Assembly (NCBI GenBank): GCA_027490595.1
Contig: JAIXXU010000184.1
Location: 1-7,111 of the forward strand
DNA from: Pseudomonadota bacterium
GTDB lineage: Bacteria > Bdellovibrionota_B > Oligoflexia > Silvanigrellales > Silvanigrellaceae
Direction: 5' to 3'
Length of the DNA: 7,111 nucleotides
Part shown: piece after piece, positions 1 through 7,111 of the stretch
Position numbering within the stretch: position 1 is the first letter of the stretch
How the letters are laid out: every line of letters starts with the position of its first letter
Notes under the pieces: generated by a model
What the model was told of the DNA's origin: nothing
The model's input: the letters and a program-made list of their open reading frames with translations, nothing else
The model's database searches: none
Translations under genes and position numbers: made by a program

Positions 1-451
1 CTACAAATAACTGAGTTTTTATCACCTCTCCTGTGATAGGCTCAAAAAATGGAATACCATCACAATAATCAATTTCAATCCTGCTCCCCGGAGCAAAAAC
101 TCTATGCATTGATTTCGGAATATTAGGAAATTTTTTCTTGAATACCTTTCAAAATGTTGAATAATTTACTGCTAAAAGTTTTGGTTCCTTTAACTCCTCC
201 CACAACACAAACAGCGTGACGCCTGACTGATATTCAGAATTAAGCTTCTCCCAGTTAATTAAAGAAGGCCATTTTTCTTTAGCTATTTCAAAAGATGTGG
301 ATTCCACGCTAGTGGGTTTACCAAGGCGTACTGATGCAACTGGGTTGCATGATACTTGTACCGCCCTTAAAATAGCTCGATCTGATAGCTTTAAATCAAG
401 CAATCTCTTTATTTCGTTCACTTTATTCATTGATGTTCGTCTCCCTGCCAT
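1..451 (-). pseudogene. istA: IS21-family transposase IstA, N-terminal part, interrupted by an in-frame TGA
   Basis: IstA is the DDE/RNase H-fold transposase of IS21 elements and acts with the ATPase IstB. The N-terminus (MAGRRTSMNKVNEIKRLL) and the following segment to about residue 42 look like the helix-turn-helix that binds the repeated end sequences. The frame stops at a TGA (149-151) after residue 100 (…AVNYSTF), then stays open in the same frame to the window edge for 49 more codons. That downstream stretch is clearly still IstA: it contains PKSMHRVFAPGSRIEIDY, where the Asp matches the first catalytic acid of the family's 'VDYAG' motif, then a TGEV…TQLFV segment. Relatives usually have Cys at the stop position (YSxFCR), so one TGC/TGT to TGA change would explain it. 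Start choice is uncertain: ATG at 451 has AAGGA only about two bases upstream, while Met8 (430) has a better placed GGGAGA. The gene continues off the left edge. Confidence 0.85.
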
Positions 452-526
452 ATCCTTCGTTTCTTTGAAAAATAAAAAGAAAGGAATATCGTTTTTGAAA
501 ACTAAACAACATTTACTTATTGGAAG

Positions 527-618
527 TGGCTCCGCATCAGGGAAATCCTATGGCTCTCAATGACGGAAATTCAGTGGCTCTGCATGAAGGAAATTGGCTG
601 GCTCTCTACGAGTGAAAT
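527..618. repeat. Four 20-bp direct repeats at an exact 24-bp period (IS21-type end repeats)
   Basis: Copies begin at 527, 551, 575 and 599. Each starts TGGCTC and ends GAAAT, with the shared pattern TGGCTC(T/C), a variable core and (G)GAAAT; the four-base spacers differ (CCTA, TCAG, TGGC). On the transposase coding strand they read ATTTC…GAGCCA. They sit 75-170 bp upstream of the istA start and next to the presumed element end. IS21-family ends are known to carry several copies of a roughly 20-bp sequence bound by the IstA helix-turn-helix, and that is the inferred role. They are too few and too diverged to be a CRISPR array, and the spacers are only 4 bp. Confidence 0.85.
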
Positions 619-628
619 TAGGCATTCA

Positions 629-720
629 GGAAAAAGTGTATTTAGAAAAAAAAAGCTAGCTCTAAAAATACTGCCATCTCAGATGCTCGTGTCAATATTT
701 ACCATGAACTTATCAAAAAA
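629..720. other. Spacer between the IS left end and the katG stop codon
   Basis: No gene is visible in these 92 bases. On the katG strand there is a T9 run (654-646) preceded by the self-complementary AGCTAGCT (654-661), and a 4-bp hairpin CATC-TGA-GATG (685-675) followed after a gap by T5 (668-664). Neither is a convincing intrinsic terminator, so how katG transcription ends is not clear from sequence. Confidence 0.5.
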
Positions 721-2948
<2,228 letters not shown>

Positions 2949-2991
2949 TGTATCAAAAATAATTTAGAAACCAGTTCCAAAATTTACCCAC

Positions 2992-3042
2992 AAAAAAAAT
3001 AGACTACACTTCAAAAATGTCAGACAAATGAGAAGTATAGTC
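2992..3042 (-). terminator. Rho-independent terminator of the large upstream ORF
   Basis: On the minus strand, GACTATACTTC (3042-3032) pairs with GAAGTGTAGTC (3012-3002) over 11 bp with a single T·G wobble. The arms are separated by a 19-base loop and followed by T-A-TTTTTTTT (3001-2992). It begins 36 bases after the TAA of the large ORF and ends 85 bases before katG. It should therefore insulate katG from upstream transcription. The loop is long for an intrinsic terminator, but the stem and T-tract are clear. Nothing T-rich follows it on the plus strand, so it looks one-directional. Confidence 0.8.
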
Positions 3043-3077
3043 AGAAATTAAAATCATTAAATAAGTATAGCAAGCGT

Positions 3078-6000
3078 TTATCCAGCAGACGCAACTGTTG
3101 GATGTTCTTCTTGCTTTTTTTGTTCTTTTATACATTCGTCCCAAAGTTTTTTGGACTTGGTATCTCTCAAATCCCAAAAGGTCCAAATTTTAGAAGAAGA
3201 GGTGTGAATGCTGTAGAATTGTTGTTTCCAATAATCATGAGTCTTTTTTGTATCCTCAACTTCAACCTTAACATTCTGATTTTCAGGAGCTGGCGAATCC
3301 ACTGAATTGCTAGCTGAAAGAGCTGGTAATTCAACTGGATTGCTATCTAAAGGAGCTGGTGCTACCTGAGCGTTACGTTGACTATTCAAAGATTCCCGAT
3401 TTTTTTTCAAAAGCTCCTGATATTGAGTGTAATCATTTTCAGTGGGCGCCAATAGAGACATGACAATTTTCATGACACTTTGGCATGCGCGCCAAGAACC
3501 AGTTCTACTTTCAGGTGCAATATCCACGGTTACAGCCCAAAACGCAAAAGACATTGTACCAGCGGACAAACGCAATGAGGCGTCGGCCATGAACTTACCA
3601 GTACCAACAGCTGCACTATCCGAAGGACTGATGGCAAAAGTATTGGGCGAAAAACTTTCTACAAAACCAGGCAAAGCCAATAAAGCACCCAAAGCAAAAT
3701 CAGGTAACAAATACCTGCTGTACCCACCCGTAGAGTTAATACGCAATATTTTCGAATATTTTCCTTGGCCACAAAATTCTTGCGAAATTTCCATCAACAA
3801 GTTGTAAACAAGTACTTTGTTCAAACCTTGTTGACTTGCAGATATAATTAGAGAAAGAATTCTCATGTATGCAATTCTAATTTGTTCTTTATCTGCAAGG
3901 CTAGAGAGTTTAATCAGCTCAAAACGTTCCCTTAGTAGCTTACAAACTCCTTCATGAACTGCGAGGTTCACTTGAACCGTTGTTTGCAGGGGCTTTGTAC
4001 ATTCTGAAACAAAATTAAAATCTTCCTTGAAGTAGTTGGTACCATTGTCTTTGCCAACAGTTTCCAGATTATAGTTAAGCTCGGTTTTAAAACTTTCTGT
4101 CAACTTAAACTTATCATTCTCGGTACCTTGAATGGCTGTTTTTTTATCATACTTGCCAAGGGATTTGAGCATTTTTTTTGTCTTTTTTTGTTCACCTGTA
4201 CAAGCACCAGAGTCGTAAATGGTACGTAAACAATGGTAATATTTCGCTTTACTTGAGTATTCAAGGCGCTCGGCAAGCTTTCTGGATAAGAAATCAAGAC
4301 CGGTCATTGGAATTGCCCAGCCATTGTAAAGTTGGGAAGAGCTACTTATGTATGCAAGATTAGACAAGGCACCAGGTAGTTCAGAGGCCACACCAGGCGC
4401 GCTAAAGGAAACCAGGCCACCGAAAATCATGTTGGCCAAAAACCTCATGCCTGTTCTAAGACAGTGATACGTTGTTGGGTTGCGCCTTTGTAAATAGAAA
4501 AGAGGACTGCCTTTGTCCTTTTCAGCAGTAACAAGTACACGCTCGAACTCTTTTTTTAATTTTTCCTCAAGTTTTTTATCGGTATTAGAAACTTGTTTGA
4601 TCCAAGCACGACAACGCAAACTAAAAATAAAAATATCCCGAGGATTGACGAAGCTATCGGTAGGATCTCCACCAAGCTCTCGCAAACCGCAAGACCAGAA
4701 CAAACGGAACTTCTCTTCGCCAAAAAACTCGTCAGGACAAGTCATATTCTTGTTTGCAAATTCTGTCTTTGTTTTTTCAACATAGCCAACATTCAACGCT
4801 TCATTGGAAGTGTCAAAAAGAGAAACGAGCAAGTCGTCGAGAGAGTCACGCAGCTTATTGGCATCTTTTTGGAATTCCTTGCGTTCAATACGCTTTTCAA
4901 AAATTTGAGTGATCTGCAAAATAATAGGATCTTTAGAACCATGGGAAAGCTCAAGAATATAATCAAGAATACCCCATTGTTTAAATTTAAGGAGATTATT
5001 TTTGATGCTCGCGATTCCATTTCTAAAAGTACTGGGTTCACTATCGTATTTTAAATCATCGAGATTCTTATGCAATTCATTCAGATAATGAACAATTTGC
5101 TTATCATTGGGGCTATCATTGATATTCGCTTGCTCCGTATTCGCTTGTTTTGGAGAAGACTCAAACGTGTAAACAGGATAATTGTTGGCCTCATCAACTA
5201 CATTGAAGCCCGCCTGTACCATTTTTACTTTACTTTTGTGTGAGGCAGAAGCTCCCCACCAACAATAAAGACCCACAATACCAAAAGTTGTTGCACCAAT
5301 AGCACCGGTTAGAACTCCTATGCCCACCAAACACAAAAGAGAGACAGAAGGAATTGGAAGAAGACATAACGTGACAATAGCTGCAACAACGTAGAGGAAA
5401 CTTATCGCCTTCATAATGCCTGGAGAAAATCGACTGACACGCCCCTTAAAAAAACTACCCCACTCTTTTTGACCAAGAGAATGAGAAAGCATCGTCAATA
5501 AAAGTTTTTGCTCATCAGAATTAAATTCACTGGTGAGAATGTCAAACATCAAAAAGCTACTCACTTCAGCACCGTGATGCCTATCGCGCCATGGTGTTTC
5601 TGCTATTGTTTTGTGCATCATAGCAATGGCTTCATGAATTTCTTTGCCAGTAAATCTGTTAGTTACTGTAACTTTCTGACCATTTTTATTGGTGAGAGGC
5701 TGAAGAAACACCTGAGCCTGCTGCGGATTTTCTGAGTAAACAGTTGCTTTTAGCTGTTTGACAATTTCTTTTTGAGTTTCAAGGTCCACACTCATAAAAA
5801 CATGATCAAGTCCTGTGCCCCAAAATCTGCGTTTTGAAAACCAGGAGCGGTTAGAAAATTTAAATGTTGTACTCATGAGGAGATAAAGAAAATTTTCAGG
5901 CAAGTTATTGTTTGCCCCTAATCCTAGAGCCTGCACGAAACAATCTTTTATGTGATTTACTTTTTCAACTGCAGTCAAGGAAGTATTCGTCTTTTTTAGT

Positions 6001-7111
6001 ACATTTAATTTATTTTTATAAAAAGACATGGCTTTCGGAACACACATCTCAATATCTTTAGAGGTTATAGGTTTTGTTTCAGAAACAGGTTGACTATCAA
6101 AAAGTTTGGATGCGCTATAAAAATCATCAATGGAAAAAGGTGGGAATCCCGTTTTATCTCCATCCAATAAAAGAGACTTTATTTCCTGTCTGGTATCGCT
6201 GGAAAGTTTTTTGAATTCTATTTTGTTAACTTCGTTGCCATTCTCGTCTTTGTGCTGCATGGAAATTCTAAATACCAACGTCAAAAGCTGTTGTTGTAGT
6301 TTATAACGGTAGCCCATGCCTGAGTCCGATAACATTTTTACAAACGCAAACATGCCGGGCAAAATCATGGCAACACCTACTTCGGTGGGCATCACTTTTC
6401 CTTGAAACTCGGGAGAGCCCGCGGGAATATTTTTGGGTAATGACGAGCTGCTCCCTTGAAGATTGCCTGCTAAAGCAGGCGCATCGAAAATAAGATCGAC
6501 ACCAAGATAAGCAACTCCGCCAGCAACAAGGCGTTGTTTGAGAGAATACGTAGCATTTCCACCTTGCTTTTTCACAAGCTCAGTGTCTGCTTTCACAAGA
6601 CTGTCATCAGGGTTAGTTTCCACAGGACTATCATCAGAGTTTTCCTGAGGTACGACTCTCAAGCGGCTGTCAAATTCTTTAGAAACATTATCAAAAACCT
6701 GAACACGTTCACCATCAGCCACATTTTTGTATTGTTTAGTAATATCAATGATACTTTTTAAGACATCAAAATTGTTTAATTCTGTCATTCTGTCTTGAAA
6801 TGTTATGTCAAAAGAACATTTTTCTTGTTGAATTTCAAACAACGGAAGACCTTCGCTGGTTGTTCGGACTGAGGCTTTAAAAGTACTTTTATTGTCGATA
6901 AATTTATAGAACTCGTGAGCAGGAGATTCATTGTCATTATCCGAAGAATAAGCTTTTACAAGAAAAAAACTATCTAAAAAAGATCTGGCAACAGATAGGT
7001 TAATTGCACAATTACTGACAAACTCAGATGACTCTTTCTGAACTAAATATTGGACAAGACCCACATCATTTTTCAGCTTTTGTTCAGAAGATAAAATATC
7101 AAAATAAAGTC
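3078..7111 (-). CDS. Large unrecognised multi-module membrane-associated protein (5' partial)
   Basis: I do not recognise this family. The frame is open from the window edge to TAA at 3080-3078, giving at least 1343 residues. A GTG at 7064 could be read as the start, but 15 in-frame codons precede it (LYFDILSSEQKLKND), there is no Shine-Dalgarno, and the preceding residues resemble an internal segment, so the true start probably lies outside. Counting from that GTG: a helical region (1-140); a D/N-S-P linker (141-166); a weak hydrophobic pair (176-246); a long helical region (250-545); a clear membrane hairpin (552-602); an Asn/Gln-rich linker (636-656); a charged helical region (657-862); a second weak pair (868-926) flanked by two YHCLRT hexapeptides; a helical region (960-1112); a third weak pair (1118-1183); a Pro/Ala/Ser linker of 11-residue repeats (1237-1263); and a Lys/Glu-rich tail ending in small residues. 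No enzyme motif is apparent. Size, modularity and tail would fit a secreted effector of an intracellular bacterium, but that is inference. Confidence 0.85.
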   Translation of the reverse strand, partial: LYFDILSSEQKLKNDVGLVQYLVQKESSEFVSNCAINLSVARSFLDSFFLVKAYSSDNDNESPAHEFYKFIDNKSTFKASVRTTSEGLPLFEIQQEKCSFDITFQDRMTELNNFDVLKSIIDITKQYKNVADGERVQVFDNVSKEFDSRLRVVPQENSDDSPVETNPDDSLVKADTELVKKQGGNATYSLKQRLVAGGVAYLGVDLIFDAPALAGNLQGSSSSLPKNIPAGSPEFQGKVMPTEVGVAMILPGMFAFVKMLSDSGMGYRYKLQQQLLTLVFRISMQHKDENGNEVNKIEFKKLSSDTRQEIKSLLLDGDKTGFPPFSIDDFYSASKLFDSQPVSETKPITSKDIEMCVPKAMSFYKNKLNVLKKTNTSLTAVEKVNHIKDCFVQALGLGANNNLPENFLYLLMSTTFKFSNRSWFSKRRFWGTGLDHVFMSVDLETQKEIVKQLKATVYSENPQQAQVFLQPLTNKNGQKVTVTNRFTGKEIHEAIAMMHKTIAETPWRDRHHGAEVSSFLMFDILTSEFNSDEQKLLLTMLSHSLGQKEWGSFFKGRVSRFSPGIMKAISFLYVVAAIVTLCLLPIPSVSLLCLVGIGVLTGAIGATTFGIVGLYCWWGASASHKSKVKMVQAGFNVVDEANNYPVYTFESSPKQANTEQANINDSPNDKQIVHYLNELHKNLDDLKYDSEPSTFRNGIASIKNNLLKFKQWGILDYILELSHGSKDPIILQITQIFEKRIERKEFQKDANKLRDSLDDLLVSLFDTSNEALNVGYVEKTKTEFANKNMTCPDEFFGEEKFRLFWSCGLRELGGDPTDSFVNPRDIFIFSLRCRAWIKQVSNTDKKLEEKLKKEFERVLVTAEKDKGSPLFYLQRRNPTTYHCLRTGMRFLANMIFGGLVSFSAPGVASELPGALSNLAYISSSSQLYNGWAIPMTGLDFLSRKLAERLEYSSKAKYYHCLRTIYDSGACTGEQKKTKKMLKSLGKYDKKTAIQGTENDKFKLTESFKTELNYNLETVGKDNGTNYFKEDFNFVSECTKPLQTTVQVNLAVHEGVCKLLRERFELIKLSSLADKEQIRIAYMRILSLIISASQQGLNKVLVYNLLMEISQEFCGQGKYSKILRINSTGGYSRYLLPDFALGALLALPGFVESFSPNTFAISPSDSAAVGTGKFMADASLRLSAGTMSFAFWAVTVDIAPESRTGSWRACQSVMKIVMSLLAPTENDYTQYQELLKKNRESLNSQRNAQVAPAPLDSNPVELPALSASNSVDSPAPENQNVKVEVEDTKKTHDYWKQQFYSIHTSSSKIWTFWDLRDTKSKKLWDECIKEQKKQEEHPTVASAG
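3287..3363 (-). repeat. Tandem 33-bp (11-residue) repeat in the C-terminal linker of the large ORF
   Basis: Units start at 3287, 3320 and 3353, exactly 33 bp apart, each beginning GAGCTGG on the plus strand. The first two match at 25 of 33 positions by my count and the third is partial. They encode APLDSNPVELP, ALSASNSVDSP and APENQ (residues 1237-1263), a flexible Pro/Ala/Ser linker between the last hydrophobic pair and the charged C-terminus. Identity at DNA level points to fairly recent tandem duplication that kept the frame. Confidence 0.75.
5123..5147 (-). repeat. 15-bp-spaced repeat in the central linker of the large ORF
   Basis: The decamer TATTCGCTTG occurs at 5123-5132 and 5138-5147, a 15-bp step encoding QANTE and QANIN. 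It lies in a polar linker (residues 636-656, ending INDSPNDKQ) right after the membrane hairpin. This is a short in-frame duplication; the linker probably has no fixed fold. Confidence 0.6.
5259..5411 (-). other. Two-helix transmembrane hairpin within the large ORF
   Basis: Residues 552-602 (counted from the GTG at 7064) are strongly hydrophobic: a first segment around AISFLYVVAAIVTLCLLP, a short Pro-Ser turn, then a Gly-rich second segment around LVGIGVLTGAIG and GIVGLYCWWG. Basic residues flank both ends (KGRVSR before; SHKSKVK after), which fits a hairpin with both flanks on the same side. It is the only part of the protein I would call membrane-spanning with confidence. Confidence 0.75.
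6599..6652 (-). repeat. 27-bp-spaced repeat in the N-terminal linker of the large ORF
   Basis: GACTGTCATCAGGG (6599) and GACTATCATCAGAG (6626) begin two 27-bp units; the first 16 bases match at 14 positions and then diverge. They encode the DDSPVETNP and DDSLVKADT segments (residues 144-161), an acidic linker directly before the first hydrophobic pair. A further related DTELVK follows. Confidence 0.55.

Larger units (their letters stand above)
1..628 (-). mobile_element. IS21-family insertion sequence, left (istA-side) end, partial
   Basis: This is the 5' portion of an IS21-type element reading right to left and leaving the window at base 1. Two things support the call: an IstA-like transposase frame (451 down to 1) and, upstream of it, four regularly spaced copies of a 20-bp motif (527-618), as expected for the multiple transposase-binding repeats at IS21-family ends. 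The outer boundary is inferred. The minus strand reads TGAATGCC starting at 628, just outside the last repeat, and IS21-family ends commonly begin with TG. The second gene (istB, the AAA+ helper), the right end and any target-site duplication lie beyond the left edge, so the boundary cannot be confirmed here. The istA gene is broken by a stop codon, so this copy is probably not autonomous. Confidence 0.75.

Noticed and set aside
452..526. Promoter for istA
   Set aside because: TTGTTT and TATTCC appear on the minus strand at a 15-base spacing, but both hexamers are poor and the AT-rich leader offers many similar pairs.
297..563. Plus-strand open frame over the istA start and end repeats
   Set aside because: It crosses the IstA N-terminal coding region and the IS end repeats in antisense; the encoded sequence resembles nothing and is not supported as a gene.
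527..618. CRISPR array
   Set aside because: Repeats are imperfect, only 20 bp, with 4-bp spacers, and adjacent to a transposase gene; this fits IS21 end repeats and not CRISPR.
664..685. Intrinsic terminator for katG
   Set aside because: The stem is only 4 bp (CATC/GATG) and the T5 run is separated from it by several bases; too weak to call.
3004..3186. Minus-strand 60-codon frame overlapping the end of the large ORF
   Set aside because: It is out of frame with the large ORF and runs through the terminator hairpin; no independent start signal.
4593..5054. Plus-strand open frame of 153 codons, plus smaller ones at 3442-3807 and 5508-5735
   Set aside because: They lie wholly inside the large minus-strand ORF, show no recognisable protein features and no ribosome binding site that I can see; they are shadows of its codon use.

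Overview
The window is AT-rich (by eye roughly 38-40% GC), and every gene I can support lies on the minus strand. Read in the direction of transcription (right to left) it holds: a very large unrecognised open reading frame that enters from beyond the right edge (7111 to 3078) and ends at a strong intrinsic terminator (3042-2992); a complete bifunctional catalase-peroxidase gene, katG (2907-721), with its own ribosome binding site and a plausible promoter/operator; and the 5' end of an IS21-family insertion sequence (about 628 to 1) whose istA transposase gene carries an in-frame stop codon and runs off the left edge.

The organism is probably a low-GC gammaproteobacterium. The KatG sequence, its N-terminal 'KCPFS' / 'WWPxQLNLxILHQQSS' style and the base composition remind me of Legionella and relatives. 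The unrecognised protein of at least 1343 residues, with scattered hydrophobic hairpins and a Lys/Glu-rich C-terminus ending in small residues, would fit a secreted effector of such an intracellular bacterium. This is inference: no ribosomal or other marker gene is present to fix the taxon.

Layout: 1-628, partial and decayed IS21-type element, with four 20-bp transposase-site-like repeats at an exact 24-bp period (527-618) just inside its left end. 629-720, short spacer with no gene. 721-2907, katG. 2908-3077, intergenic region with the katG RBS, a -10-like box overlapped by a PerR/Fur-like palindrome, and the terminator of the upstream gene. 3078-7111, the large ORF, open to the window edge, so its true start lies outside.

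The terminator and separate promoter signals suggest that katG is transcribed on its own and not with the large ORF. No functional link between the catalase and the large protein is visible. The most unusual object is the large protein: it has a convincing two-helix membrane hairpin in the middle, three weaker hydrophobic pairs that look like diverged copies of one module, and low-complexity linkers built from short tandem repeats around a D/N-S-P motif.
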